A stretch of DNA of 64,000 bases from Clostridium sp. CAG:221. GTDB taxonomy: Bacteria; Bacillota; Clostridia; Clostridiales; Clostridiaceae. Location of the stretch: contig FR883370.1 in the NCBI GenBank assembly GCA_000435835.1, positions 1 through 64,000 on the forward strand, read 5' to 3'. Below, piece by piece: positions 44,728 through 54,581 of the stretch (position 1 is the first letter of the stretch; each line of letters begins with the position of its first letter). Under the pieces are notes generated by a model, which worked only from the letters and a program-made list of their open reading frames with translations, was not told where the DNA came from and searched no databases. A program made the position numbers and the translations under genes.

Positions 44728-45249
44728 CTAATTTATCTCTATTTTCTCTTTTATGTTTCTATATAAATCTATATTCAAACATATCCATATTCCGTATTTC
44801 TCTAATTGTTTTAAATTTACATCAATATTTTTATATTCCTCTGGATTAATATCTTTTGAAAGCTTTAAGATAACTTTAGGTTCATCATTATCAAGCCACA
44901 TTTCTAAATCTGATATAGATTTTGATGCCAACATATTACTTAAATACATAATGCTATGTAATACACTAAACTTATTTTCTAAATCATAATTGCTCATCTT
45001 TATCAGTACTATTTCATTTTTTATAAATGTTAACTCTTCCTCTATAATTTCAGATTTTGTTTCCTCTTTGTTTATTATCTCCTCAAGTGTACTATGTAAA
45101 TTATTTATAGACTTCTCATTGCAATCAATCATTAACATAGTATCTTTATTTAATTCTCTTGATAATTTATTAAAATGCTCTGATTGATAAACAGCTATGC
45201 AGCTTATCAAAATAGATAAAACTCCACAAAAAACAGCTATAATAACCAT
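44728..45249 (-). CDS. Membrane-anchored protein, paralogue B of a tandem pair
   Basis: About 173 residues: N-terminal membrane helix (MVIIAVFCGVLSILISC), then YQSEHFN, CNEKSINNLH, a long Glu/Lys helix, DLEMWLDNDEP and KYGIWICLNIDLYRNI, all in the order seen in paralogue A. The start is set at ATG 45249 behind AAGGAGAAAATA; an in-frame ATG at 45315 would add 22 residues before the helix and lacks a ribosome site. It is 23 nt from paralogue A, so the two form an operon. The function is unknown. Confidence 0.7.
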   Translation of the reverse strand: MVIIAVFCGVLSILISCIAVYQSEHFNKLSRELNKDTMLMIDCNEKSINNLHSTLEEIINKEETKSEIIEEELTFIKNEIVLIKMSNYDLENKFSVLHSIMYLSNMLASKSISDLEMWLDNDEPKVILKLSKDINPEEYKNIDVNLKQLEKYGIWICLNIDLYRNIKEKIEIN

Positions 45250-45385
45250 TATTTTCTCCTTATTTTTTATTATTTTCTCTAATATTATATAATAGGCCTT
45301 AAAAATACTCAACAATATATTCCAATTTTATTAATTATTATATTCAGTTAAAAAATGCTATATTTCTATAGCATTTCTTATATTA

Positions 45386-46642
45386 TTAATAATCTAACAT
45401 CTTTGAAAGTCTCATAAGGGTAAGCCTATTGGTCGTATATGGTGATATTCTAAGACTCTTTTCTTTTATTCCCTGAGGCAAACCTATCTCTTCAAAAGTT
45501 GTAACAGCTTTTGCTCTCATTAATGTATTCTTTACAAAATCCAATGTAGGTAGCTTTTCTAATATTTCTGCAATATTTTCTAATCTATTTTGCAATATGA
45601 CTTTATTTACATTTAATAATGGATCTGGTGTATTTTCTTTAATAATTGAATTATACATTTCTCTACCTCTAAATACCTCTTTAAGCATATCCATTTCCAA
45701 TCCAGAATACTTCTTAACTCTACACCTTTCATTTTCAATAGCCTTTTTTATTTTTTCATATTCCTCCATTACTAATATTAAGGCTGCTGATACCCTTTCT
45801 CCATGATATGCATTTAAATGTTCATTTATTACTTCCATTTCCCACAAATTAGCCATATGATGCTCTGCTCCTGAAGCTGGTCTTGAATTTCCTATTATTT
45901 GCATAGCAAGTCCTGATATAATTAAAGCATACATCAATTGTTCATAAGCTTCCGTATTACCAAGCACTAATTCATCTACACATTGGCAAACTTTATTTAT
46001 TGCATCTATTTCCATATTGCATATTCTATTACAAATATACTCCCCTATAACTATACTTGAGATTTTCCAATCAACTAAAGCTATATATTTTCCTATTAAA
46101 TCTGATACTCCAGATGCTGTAAGCCTATATGGTGCTTCTTTAAATATATCTGTATCAGCTACTACATAAATAGGTGATACTGCTGTAAATGTTTTTTTAT
46201 ACCCTCTCCAAGTCATATCAGCCACTGTAGAAGTAAATCCATCTACGCTTGCAGCTGTAGGAACAGATATAAAAGGAATATCTTTATTATATGCCACATA
46301 TCTAGTTATATCATGTATAGTCCCTGCCCCTAATGCTATCAAGACATCGCTTTCTGCTACTAAGCATTCATACACTTTTTGTACTGCTACTTCATTAGCA
46401 TGAAGATTTTCAGACTTTAACTTTATAAAGTTTCCTTTAGGAATAACTTCTTCAACCTCTTCTCCTGCTGCAACATAAGTATTTTCATCACATATTATTG
46501 TTATATTTTTAAATCCTTCTTTTTCCATGATTTCTGGTAGTTTTTTAATAGCTTCACTTTCGATTATTATATCCTTCACTAAAATCTTATGTTCCTTACC
46601 ACATCCACAAAATCCTGTAAACTTATTAATGTTTACTTTCAT
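45386..46642 (-). CDS. egsA: sn-Glycerol-1-phosphate dehydrogenase, AraM/EgsA type
   Basis: NAD(P)H-dependent reduction of dihydroxyacetone phosphate to glycerol-1-phosphate, the backbone for unusual bacterial ether-type lipids. Rossmann-like motifs: GAGTIHDITRYVA near residue 104 and SVPTAASVDGFTS near 125. Metal-binding Asp and His residues lie in SGVSDLIGKY, SGAEHHMANLWE and YHGERVS. At 418 residues it is near the AraM length. Bacterial AraM homologues make G1P for heptaprenyl-glyceryl lipids; no arabinose genes are nearby. It is monocistronic, with a ribosome site GAGGAGA before ATG 46642. Confidence 0.88.
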   Translation of the reverse strand: MKVNINKFTGFCGCGKEHKILVKDIIIESEAIKKLPEIMEKEGFKNITIICDENTYVAAGEEVEEVIPKGNFIKLKSENLHANEVAVQKVYECLVAESDVLIALGAGTIHDITRYVAYNKDIPFISVPTAASVDGFTSTVADMTWRGYKKTFTAVSPIYVVADTDIFKEAPYRLTASGVSDLIGKYIALVDWKISSIVIGEYICNRICNMEIDAINKVCQCVDELVLGNTEAYEQLMYALIISGLAMQIIGNSRPASGAEHHMANLWEMEVINEHLNAYHGERVSAALILVMEEYEKIKKAIENERCRVKKYSGLEMDMLKEVFRGREMYNSIIKENTPDPLLNVNKVILQNRLENIAEILEKLPTLDFVKNTLMRAKAVTTFEEIGLPQGIKEKSLRISPYTTNRLTLMRLSKMLDY

Positions 46643-46742
46643 ATCTCCTCACCTTCCATCCATATAGTCTATATGTAAAATTATACCATTTTATATAAAA
46701 ATAAGGATATAATAATTTAATTATTATATCCTAAAAATCTTC

Positions 46743-47750
46743 TTATACTATAAATATACTTATTAAAATCACTGCTGAAATTATTTGTAATACACCTACA
46801 AATAATCCATAAAGAGAAACTGCCTTCCCTTGCTTAATTAGGTCTTTTACATTAACTTTTAAACCTATTGCCGCTAAAGCAAATATTTCAAGCTTATTAC
46901 TTACAGCCTTACATACATCTGATAAGGCTGGTGAAATAATACCTATTGAAAATAATGCACATGTAATAAAGAATCCTATTACATACCAAGGTACTTTAAC
47001 TTTCCCTTTCTTTACATCTTTAATTTCTTCTTCAACTATTTCCTCATTAGTTTTATGTTTTAAATGTCCAAATATCAATACAACAACTACTAATAAAATA
47101 ACTCTTACTATTTTAAATATTGTTGCTAAGTCCTTTACCTCTTCACTTACCATGGCTCCACTGGCAACAACTTGTCCGACAGATTGTAATGTACCACCAA
47201 TTAATCCCGATGTCTTCATAGGTTCTAAATTATATAATAAGTTAGCTATTAGTGGTAGTAAAAACATTAAAAATATACCTGTAACATTTACTATGGTAAT
47301 TACAATGCCTTTTTCTTTATCATCTGCATCTATAACCGGTGCTGTAGCTGCTATAGCCGATGAACCACACACAGCATTACCACTAGCCATCATAAATCTA
47401 AAGTTTTGTCCAAAGCCAAGTTTTTTTCCTATATATAAAGCACCAATTATAGTTATAGTCATTTGTACAACTATAAATGTAATGCCTCCTATACCTAATT
47501 CCATAAGTGTTGAAACACTTAATGTAGCTCCTAATAATACTATTGAATACGATAATAAATCAGTTTCGGAAAATTTATAACCTTTTTGGAATATATCTTG
47601 ATTTAAGAATAAATTCCCTACAAACATTCCTAAAAATATAGCTATTGTTGCGGCTCCAAGTTTAGGTATAAATCTTCCTAATAATATCCTTATTATTCCA
47701 ACTGATACTGATACCACTAGACCTGGAAATATTTCTTTTATTTTTCTCAT
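46743..47750 (-). CDS. yeiH: YeiH-family putative anion exporter
   Basis: A 335-residue membrane protein of the UPF0324 (YeiH) family, about ten hydrophobic segments, with family marker segments SIVLLGATLS near residue 67, SGNAVCGSSAIAA near 121 and GLKVNVKDLIKQGK near 290. YeiH is annotated as a putative sulfate or small-molecule exporter; experimental evidence is thin. A LysR-family regulator is divergent, the classic yeiH/yeiE arrangement, so control by that regulator is likely. Confidence 0.85.
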   Translation of the reverse strand: MRKIKEIFPGLVVSVSVGIIRILLGRFIPKLGAATIAIFLGMFVGNLFLNQDIFQKGYKFSETDLLSYSIVLLGATLSVSTLMELGIGGITFIVVQMTITIIGALYIGKKLGFGQNFRFMMASGNAVCGSSAIAATAPVIDADDKEKGIVITIVNVTGIFLMFLLPLIANLLYNLEPMKTSGLIGGTLQSVGQVVASGAMVSEEVKDLATIFKIVRVILLVVVVLIFGHLKHKTNEEIVEEEIKDVKKGKVKVPWYVIGFFITCALFSIGIISPALSDVCKAVSNKLEIFALAAIGLKVNVKDLIKQGKAVSLYGLFVGVLQIISAVILISIFIV

Positions 47751-47929
47751 CCTATTTCCTTCCTTTTCTTATGTTTAAAAGATTTATTTTAGAATTCTAT
47801 TCCCTTAGATGTTACTTGTATAGTATAATCTTCATAGATTCATAAGTAAAATAAATATTAAAAATAAATATCATTAACATTTTTGATAGTACGCTTATAT
47901 TTTTATTATCACTCTAAAAGGAGAATATT

Positions 47930-48823
47930 ATGCTAGAAGAATTAAAAACTTTTATTGCAGTAGTAGAATATAAAAACTTTACCAGAGCTGGAGAATACTT
48001 AAAGTTATCACAACCAAGCGTTAGTACACATATAAAAAATTTAGAAAGATCCTTTGGTGTTACCTTAATAAATCGTTCTGTTAAACAAAAAACTATATTT
48101 ATAACAGAAAATGGATATAAATTATATGAAAGAGCAAAGGAAATAATAAATTTACTTGACATTACATATATGGAAGTTAAGGATAATAGTAATTCATTAA
48201 AAGGCACTTTAAAGGTAGGTGCAAGTCTTACCATAGGAGAATATTTTCTTCCTAAATTCCTTTCACTTTTTTCAAAAAAATACCCTGACATAGATGTGGA
48301 AATTATTATTGAAAACACTTCATTAATATGTTCACATTTAAAAGACTTAACTCTTGATATTGGACTTATAGAAGGAACTCCTTCCACCGGAAGCTTTAAT
48401 CAAGAATATTTCCTAAAGGATCAATTGGTCTTAGCCTTTAATCCTAATAATAGTGAACTTACAAATATCCAGTCCTTTGAAGAGCTAAATAATCATTTAT
48501 GGGTTGTAAGAGAGGATGGTTCAGGTACTAGGGAATATTTCAATATGTTCTTAGAAAGCAATAAGATAATTCCTAATAAAATATTAGTTTTAGGTAGTAA
48601 CTACGCTATTAAAGAAGCTGTAAAAAACAACCTTGGAATCACTCTTACATCAAGTCTAGTTACTGAAGAAGCTGTTGCAAATGGAGAAATCTGTATTAAT
48701 AACTTTAATGATGAATATAACAGATATTTCTCTTATATAACACCAAAAAACATTACTATGTCAAAGGCAATTCAAGTTTTTATCGATGAATTAAATAACT
48801 TTTCCAAAAAAACTAACTGTTAA
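47930..48823 (+). CDS. LysR-family regulator (YeiE/CbbR-like)
   Basis: A 297-residue LysR regulator: N-terminal helix-turn-helix (FTRAGEYLKLSQPSVSTHIKNLE) and a type II periplasmic-binding-like effector domain beginning with LKVGASLTIGEYFLP near residue 97, with EDGSGTREYFNMFLE near 200. It lies divergent to the YeiH exporter gene 179 bp away and very probably controls it. A start ATG at 47930 with AAAAGGAG is clear. The effector is unknown; YeiE-like members sense small anions such as sulfite. Confidence 0.87.
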   Translation: MLEELKTFIAVVEYKNFTRAGEYLKLSQPSVSTHIKNLERSFGVTLINRSVKQKTIFITENGYKLYERAKEIINLLDITYMEVKDNSNSLKGTLKVGASLTIGEYFLPKFLSLFSKKYPDIDVEIIIENTSLICSHLKDLTLDIGLIEGTPSTGSFNQEYFLKDQLVLAFNPNNSELTNIQSFEELNNHLWVVREDGSGTREYFNMFLESNKIIPNKILVLGSNYAIKEAVKNNLGITLTSSLVTEEAVANGEICINNFNDEYNRYFSYITPKNITMSKAIQVFIDELNNFSKKTNC

Positions 48824-48825
48824 TG

Positions 48826-48857
48826 AAAAAACATGGATTAATATAATCCATGTTTTT
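48826..48857. terminator. Intrinsic terminator, bidirectional
   Basis: Stem AAAAACATGGATTA / TAATCCATGTTTTT between the convergent lysR and cls genes. Confidence 0.85.
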
Positions 48858-48861
48858 CCTT

Positions 48862-50289
48862 TTATAATATTGATGAAAATAGTTTTGATAAACCTTCTTT
48901 AATTTTCGTTTTATTATTTCTTCCTTTATACATTTTCAAAGTAAGCTGATTGCTTTTTAGGATATCTTTCTCAAATTGTTTTTTCTGCTTGCATGCTATG
49001 TCACTAGAATATATGTATGCATTTATTTCAAAGTTTAGCTCAAAACTTCTAGTATCCATATTAGCCGTACCTACAGAGCAAATTTCATCATCTATAACAA
49101 GAGTTTTGGCATGTAAGAATGCATTTCTATCATAATGATATATCTTTACACCAAAATCTAAAAGATCACCTGCATAGGAAAGATTAGCCCAATAAACAAA
49201 TGGATGATCTCCTTTTCCAGGAATCATTATTCTTACATCCACACCAGATAATGCAGCAAGCTTTAATGCATCAGATATACTATTATCTATAATTAAATAT
49301 GGAGATTGTATATAAATATACTTTTTTGCTTTTTGAATCATTTTTAAATACGCAAGCTTAATTTCAAATCTATCACTAAGATTTGGTCCACTTGATAATA
49401 TTTGAATACCTTTATTTCCTGTACATACTCTGCTCTCTTCTTCAACTATATGTTCTATATCCACTTCTTCTTTAGTAGCATATCTCCAATCGGCTAGAAA
49501 TCTTAAATTTAAATCCTTAACAGCATCTCCTTCTATTTTTACATGAGTATCTCTCCAGTAGCCAAACTTCTCGTTCTTACCTAAATATTCATCTCCAACA
49601 TTAAAGCCTCCAACAAAGCCTATTTTATTGTCAATAACAACAATCTTTCTATGATTTCTAAAATTCATATTTAGATTTATTATCTTAAGCCATGATGGGA
49701 AGAACTCACCAGTTTTACCTCCTACTGAAATGAAATTTTTAAGGACCCTCTTATTTAAAGTCCTGCTACCAACAGAATCATATAAAAGCCTTACATCTAC
49801 ACCTTTTGCAGCTTTTTCTTCTAAAATTGAAAGTATTTCACTTCCTATTCCATCGATCTTAAATATATAAAATTCTATATTGATACACTTTTCAGCCTTT
49901 CTTAAAGCATCCAATAAAGCAGTGAAGAATTCTTTTCCATCGCTATACATCATAACTTCATTATTTTCCCTATAAGGCGAATGTCCCATTTGCTCTATGG
50001 AATTAATCATATCAAAGTTTTTATTATCTTTTTCAATATAACCTTCTTTATGTATCTGCTTTATATAATCCTTAAATAATTTTGCTTCAATTTCTTTAAT
50101 ACCAAACATATTGGAATTATTCATTTTTCTTCCTACTAATAAAAATGCAATAAATCCTATCACTGGAGCAATATAAATTACTAGCACCCAGGCTATTATG
50201 CTATTGGCAGATCTCTTTTCTTTAAAAATCATATAAAAAATAGCCAAAAAATTTATTATATTTATTATCATCATTATTATTTGAACCAT
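48862..50289 (-). CDS. cls: Cardiolipin synthase, phospholipase D family
   Basis: Transfers a phosphatidyl group between two phosphatidylglycerols to form cardiolipin. Two N-terminal membrane helices (about 1-60) are followed by two HKD motifs: NHRKIVVIDNKIGFVGGFN near residue 214 and FLHAKTLVIDDEICSVGTAN near 395. About 475 residues. ATG 50289 (MVQIIMM) is chosen because AGAGGTGAT lies directly upstream; the in-frame GTG at 50298 overlaps that site. It is monocistronic. Confidence 0.93.
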   Translation of the reverse strand: MVQIIMMIINIINFLAIFYMIFKEKRSANSIIAWVLVIYIAPVIGFIAFLLVGRKMNNSNMFGIKEIEAKLFKDYIKQIHKEGYIEKDNKNFDMINSIEQMGHSPYRENNEVMMYSDGKEFFTALLDALRKAEKCINIEFYIFKIDGIGSEILSILEEKAAKGVDVRLLYDSVGSRTLNKRVLKNFISVGGKTGEFFPSWLKIINLNMNFRNHRKIVVIDNKIGFVGGFNVGDEYLGKNEKFGYWRDTHVKIEGDAVKDLNLRFLADWRYATKEEVDIEHIVEEESRVCTGNKGIQILSSGPNLSDRFEIKLAYLKMIQKAKKYIYIQSPYLIIDNSISDALKLAALSGVDVRIMIPGKGDHPFVYWANLSYAGDLLDFGVKIYHYDRNAFLHAKTLVIDDEICSVGTANMDTRSFELNFEINAYIYSSDIACKQKKQFEKDILKSNQLTLKMYKGRNNKTKIKEGLSKLFSSIL

Positions 50290-50371
50290 TGCTATCACCT
50301 CTTTTTTTATTATGCCTATTTACCTCATTAATTAAGTATAATAAAAAAATTAACTTTAGTTAAGTTACTTT

Positions 50372-50614
50372 TTAAAAATTTTCTTTCCATACTGGCATTG
50401 ACTTCATATATTCTAATACTTTTTTCCTAGCAAAATTCTTATCTATCTTTTCACTTTCTGACATATATTCAGCCATTCCCTCTACAGCTTCATCAAATGA
50501 TTTCATGCTGCCATCTTCTTTTGCACAATAAACACAATAATCTTTACTTTCATCTCCCATGGCAAAATCATTTTTCTTATTCATAGGCATTCCGCAACAT
50601 ATGCACTTTTTCAT
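50372..50614 (-). CDS. Small zinc-ribbon protein
   Basis: An 80-residue protein with an N-terminal zinc ribbon: MKKCICCGMPM and DYCVYCAKEDGS provide two C-X2-C pairs. The C-terminal half is an acidic/basic helix (FDEAVEGMAEYM, ARKKVLEYMKSMPVW) found in the zinc-ribbon family of anaerobes. ATG 50614 is preceded by AAGGAGTGAT. The function is unknown; members are annotated only as zinc ribbon domain proteins. It is monocistronic, with no neighbour suggesting a role. Confidence 0.8.
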   Translation of the reverse strand: MKKCICCGMPMNKKNDFAMGDESKDYCVYCAKEDGSMKSFDEAVEGMAEYMSESEKIDKNFARKKVLEYMKSMPVWKENF

Positions 50615-50750
50615 ATATATCACTCCTTATTTTTTTGTAAATTCTATCCTCTTTTTTATTTTTATTCATTCTACTATATACTATATGAAACTATATGAAA
50701 GTTAACCATAAATACTTTTCACAAGTTTAGTTAATTATGAATAATTATAA

Positions 50751-50793
50751 AACTCACAGAATTTTTAAAACTTATTTTTAAACTCTGTGAGTT
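50751..50793. terminator. Stem-loop in the 50.6-50.8 kb gap
   Basis: AAACTCACAGA / TCTGTGAGTTT arms around an AT-rich loop, in the otherwise featureless 228-bp gap. It is probably the terminator of the membrane gene at 50843. Confidence 0.65.
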
Positions 50794-50842
50794 TATTCCT
50801 CAATTTATCATTTATTTTTAATTTTTTATTTTTAATTTTCAA

Positions 50843-51484
50843 TTACTTAAACATTTCTTTAAAAAATCTCACTGCTCGCTTGTCTTTAATTACTATTTTA
50901 CTCTCATCTTTTAAAATAAAAATAAATTCAAAATCCTGACTATAAGTAGTAAAGTTTATTTCCTCATCATAAAAAATATAGTCATCTATTACTATCCCTT
51001 TATCAAACTTGCCAACTCTTAATCCAAATATGCTGCTATTTTCATTATCATTGTAGCTTACACCATATACAATTGTTCCATCTTGCTGCTTTCTTACATC
51101 TATATGTTTACTATATAAGCTATCAATTATTACTAAAATTATAGGGAGTATCAATATTACTTTCGCAACTTTGCTAGATATAAAGCTTACATCATATCCT
51201 AACATATATATTGAAAATAATATATATACAAAGCAAAAAACATAAATATCTATTAATATTTCTATCTTTGGATTCAAGCCTAAAAAGTTTAATTTTTTTA
51301 ATTTAATTATTTTTATATTTTTATAAAATTTATCAAAAAAATATCTGTCTAACATTATATTAACAGGTATCTGTAATATAATTATCACAATCTTAATTAA
51401 TAGTGATCTTGAAGATAACATGATAACTATAGCCATTGCCATACTTATAAAGATGTATGCATACTTTATTATTGCCTTATTCAT
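50843..51484 (-). CDS. Uncharacterised four-helix membrane protein
   Basis: A protein of about 213 residues with four hydrophobic segments in the first 135 residues and a soluble beta-rich tail (GTIVYGVSYND, IVIDDYIFYDEEINF, FIFILKDESKIVIKD). The layout resembles the YcxB/PH-type membrane proteins with a cytoplasmic C-terminal domain, but no motif proves it. ATG 51484 (MNKAIIKY) has GGAGTG upstream; an ATG at 51526 adds 14 residues and lacks a good site. No function is assigned. Confidence 0.65.
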   Translation of the reverse strand: MNKAIIKYAYIFISMAMAIVIMLSSRSLLIKIVIIILQIPVNIMLDRYFFDKFYKNIKIIKLKKLNFLGLNPKIEILIDIYVFCFVYILFSIYMLGYDVSFISSKVAKVILILPIILVIIDSLYSKHIDVRKQQDGTIVYGVSYNDNENSSIFGLRVGKFDKGIVIDDYIFYDEEINFTTYSQDFEFIFILKDESKIVIKDKRAVRFFKEMFK

Positions 51485-51591
51485 ATTTTCACTCCATTGA
51501 TATCTATTGCTTTTAAAAAAAGCCATCCTAAAGTATTTATATTCTATTTAACTAATAATTATTGCCCCAATTACTTATTTATATAAAATAA

Positions 51592-51622
51592 AAAAGAGAA
51601 GATTATCTAATCTCCTCTAAAA
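51592..51622 (-). terminator. Intrinsic terminator
   Basis: Stem AGAGAAGATTA / TAATCTCCTCT with A/T flanks, just past the stop of the [2Fe-2S] protein. Confidence 0.7.
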
Positions 51623-51628
51623 AAACTA

Positions 51629-51802
51629 CTATTTATTTTCATCTATTAGTTTTTCTATGTTTCCTTTACATCTTGCTCCTCTACAGCATCCTGCTCCAGC
51701 ACCTGTAGCTTCTTTAACTTCTTCATAAGTTTTAGCTCCATTTTTAACTGCTAAAACTATTGTTTCTTTTGTTACTTTGTTACATAAACATATATTACTC
51801 AT
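51629..51802 (-). CDS. Bfd-like [2Fe-2S]-binding protein
   Basis: A 57-residue protein with four Cys placed as in bacterioferritin-associated ferredoxin: CLC near residue 5 and GAGCCRGARCKG near 35. Such domains bind a [2Fe-2S] cluster and pass electrons, for example to release iron from ferritin. ATG 51802 follows AAGGAGAAAAAAC; the longer in-frame start at 51826 is rejected. It is monocistronic. A ferritin-like protein is encoded at 43655-44173, but no physical link is shown. Confidence 0.82.
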   Translation of the reverse strand: MSNICLCNKVTKETIVLAVKNGAKTYEEVKEATGAGAGCCRGARCKGNIEKLIDENK

Positions 51803-51981
51803 GTTTTTTCTCCTTAGTATAAACATTCTTTATCTTTATTATTAACTAATAATTATTATTTGTCAATATACTTTTTTCTTTTGTTATACTAATGATACAT
51901 AACACAATCTCCTTTATTTTTATTTGCTTCCCTTAAAATATTGCTATTATATTTCTAAACCTGCTTTGCATTATGTATTTT

Positions 51982-52590
51982 TTAACAATTATATAATTCC
52001 TCTACTTTAGCCCAATTTATTATTTGCCATATGTTTTCCAGGTATTTTCCTCTAAGATTTTTATATTTCAAATAATAAGCATGTTCCCATACATCTATAC
52101 AAAGAATTGGTTTAAGACCACATCTAAGTGGTGTATCTTGATTTAGTGTACTCATAACATGTAATCTGCCACATTTCTCTTTCACAAGATAGCTATAACC
52201 TGAACCAAATCTATTTAAAGCATTTTCATTTATAAGTTCTATCAACTGTTCAAAGGAACCATACTGCTTCTTTATTCTATCCATTAGTTTTCCTTCAGGT
52301 TTTCTTTTAGGCTTAGGATATAAAATTGAAAAGTATAAATTATGATTATATACTCCTCCTCCGTTATTTATCACTTTCTCCCTTATTTCCTTTGGTATTT
52401 TTTTAGGATTCATTAATATATCCTCTATGGTTTTACCCTTTGTAAAATTCTCATATCCTTTAAGCACCCTATTTAAATTATCAACATAGCCTTGTAAATG
52501 CTTAGTATAATGAATTTCTACCGTTTCTTTATCTATATAAGGTTCCAAAGCATTAAATAAATAGGGAAGATATATTTTTTCGTATTTCAT
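51982..52590 (-). CDS. sodA: Fe/Mn superoxide dismutase
   Basis: Detoxifies superoxide in the cytoplasm. Metal ligands are in place: His in EIHYTKHLQGY near residue 27, His in GVYNHNLYF near 81, and Asp and His in CIDVWEHAYYLKY near 170. The protein has about 202 residues. The start is ATG 52590 (MKYEKIYLP) with AAAGGAAG upstream; a longer in-frame start at 52653 would overlap the fusC stop. Metal preference (Fe or Mn) is not decided by sequence inspection. It lies 62 nt downstream of a FUSC transporter gene on the same strand. Confidence 0.92.
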   Translation of the reverse strand: MKYEKIYLPYLFNALEPYIDKETVEIHYTKHLQGYVDNLNRVLKGYENFTKGKTIEDILMNPKKIPKEIREKVINNGGGVYNHNLYFSILYPKPKRKPEGKLMDRIKKQYGSFEQLIELINENALNRFGSGYSYLVKEKCGRLHVMSTLNQDTPLRCGLKPILCIDVWEHAYYLKYKNLRGKYLENIWQIINWAKVEELYNC

Positions 52591-52652
52591 TAGACTTCCT
52601 TTCAATTTAATTACTACACTACTATATATGCAGAAATCCTTTTCATTTATCA

Positions 52653-54443
52653 CTATCCATTAAAAATCATATTTGATTTATTAAATTCACCATATGCCTT
52701 TATGATATTATATTTATTTTTCCTATTGCTATGAAAACAAAAAAGTGTCTCATAAGATATTTTAATCAAATAATAATTATTCATCTCTATAAATCTATTA
52801 ATTCCCTCATCACCATACTGCATATTTCTAAGATTAAGTTTCTGCATAAGAAGCATCAAATGAATTATTACATCTCTTATATTATTAATATTTTTATTAT
52901 TATTTAAATAATCCTTGCTATCTTCCATTAAATATTCATTATATCGTCTTATTTTTTTCACAAGCTGCCTTACTCCATCTTTAAGTCTATAAGGAAATAT
53001 AATCTTATTTGCTATTAAAACTAATATCACTCCTGCTATGACATATATTATTCTTAAAAATATTAATACATTTATATTTTCAGTTAATGATGATACGCAA
53101 ATTGATGCCACAGCTGCAAATAATGAAATTTTATAATATTCTTTAAATCCATATAAAAGATACAAAGCTCCTATTAGAATTAATATAGTTATAAGTTTAT
53201 TATCAACTATATTAATAAGAATTCCTGTAACCAATATGGCTAATATATTTCCTTTAACTCTATCTCTTGCTTTTGTTATAGTATCTTCATAGTATGGTTG
53301 CATAATAGACATAATTGTTATAATTGCCCATATTATTTTATAAAATCCTAAAAACTCTCCTACTAAAAGTGCTATTGTCAATGTTATAGCCATTCTTATA
53401 GCAAACTTAAACCTTATACTATTTACATTAAAATATTCTTTAAAAACATTTTTAAATGTATCTAAATCAGATCTTTGCCACTGTTTATATACTTTATTAA
53501 TTTCTCTTTTATTCATTTCAGCTAAACGCTTTAAATTTTTATATACTTCCATAAATATGTTACCAATAAGTTCAAAAATCTCACTCTTATTAATATTATC
53601 ATTAATAAAATATTCTACTTTTTCTTTTAAGTCCACCACATCTATATTTCCTGAAGTATATTTCTCAAAGTTATCTAACAACAACTCAATATCAGCAAGT
53701 TCCTTTTCCTTTATATTTTTTTCTGTAGCTATATCTTTTAAGAGCAAATTAAGATATTCTAAATTTATCAAAAGATTAAATTGAATGATTCCTATATTAG
53801 TAGTTAAATATTTTCTATGTCTGCTTATATATATTTTATAAGTCAAATCTCTCATCTTTCCAGTACATTTATTTTTAAGCTCATCTGAATAATGATTTTC
53901 CCTAATATTTTTCACCTGCTCTTTTAACATATTTATATACACAACTATGCTGCTACCTAATACAGATTTTTCATTTATTTTCTTTATAAAGCTTGCTAAG
54001 ACAATAACTGCCACTCCAAAAAGTACTGAGTAAAGCCTTTCTGGTAGCTCACTAAAAGATACTGTAGCATATTGAGTAAATATATAAAGCATAATAAATG
54101 GTTTATAAAAAGTTAAATCATATTGTGAAATTATGCTGTACATTATTAGAAATATTGATATAAAATTTATTATTATTCCAGTATAAAGATTTAATGAGGA
54201 TATAAATGAAGTAACCACTATGAGCATATCTAAAATTATCAACCAAATAACTTTATAGAAAGTCTTAACATAAAAATTTTGCCTTCCTAATACTGTTGAT
54301 GTTAATGCAATAGGAAAAGCTATCATTATATTTTTAACTCCAAATAATATCCATACGCCAAACATGGTAATAACTGCTACAGTACCATTCTTTAACATAC
54401 TATATACATTAACATTATATTTTTTTATTAAACTTTTAAGCAT
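52653..54443 (-). CDS. FUSC-family membrane protein
   Basis: A 596-residue protein with two membrane bundles (about 20-150 and 345-470) separated by a large helical cytoplasmic region, the FUSC/aromatic acid exporter-like layout. The second bundle begins SIRFKFAIRMAITLTIALLVG and includes MQPYYEDTITKARDRVKGN, a family hallmark. It may export aromatic acids or other small anions; the substrate is unknown. The ATG directly follows a 16-bp hairpin (54444-54485), leaving little room for a ribosome site, so expression may be structure-controlled. Confidence 0.82.
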   Translation of the reverse strand: MLKSLIKKYNVNVYSMLKNGTVAVITMFGVWILFGVKNIMIAFPIALTSTVLGRQNFYVKTFYKVIWLIILDMLIVVTSFISSLNLYTGIIINFISIFLIMYSIISQYDLTFYKPFIMLYIFTQYATVSFSELPERLYSVLFGVAVIVLASFIKKINEKSVLGSSIVVYINMLKEQVKNIRENHYSDELKNKCTGKMRDLTYKIYISRHRKYLTTNIGIIQFNLLINLEYLNLLLKDIATEKNIKEKELADIELLLDNFEKYTSGNIDVVDLKEKVEYFINDNINKSEIFELIGNIFMEVYKNLKRLAEMNKREINKVYKQWQRSDLDTFKNVFKEYFNVNSIRFKFAIRMAITLTIALLVGEFLGFYKIIWAIITIMSIMQPYYEDTITKARDRVKGNILAILVTGILINIVDNKLITILILIGALYLLYGFKEYYKISLFAAVASICVSSLTENINVLIFLRIIYVIAGVILVLIANKIIFPYRLKDGVRQLVKKIRRYNEYLMEDSKDYLNNNKNINNIRDVIIHLMLLMQKLNLRNMQYGDEGINRFIEMNNYYLIKISYETLFCFHSNRKNKYNIIKAYGEFNKSNMIFNG

Positions 54444-54485
54444 AAAAATAACTCTATCCTTTCCTTTATGGATAAAGTTATTTTT
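54444..54485 (-). terminator. Hairpin abutting the fusC start codon
   Basis: Arms 54444-54459 and 54470-54485 form a 16-bp stem with one wobble; the minus-strand loop contains GGAAA. It ends immediately before ATG 54443 with a U-rich end. It may be the lrp terminator or a regulatory leader of fusC. Confidence 0.6.
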
Positions 54486-54581
54486 GTCTTTATATGAATT
54501 TTTTATTTATTTTCTTAAGCTAAATTCATTATGTCTTTTACTTTTAATCATCTCTTATGAATAAAAAAGCTACTAAACTAT

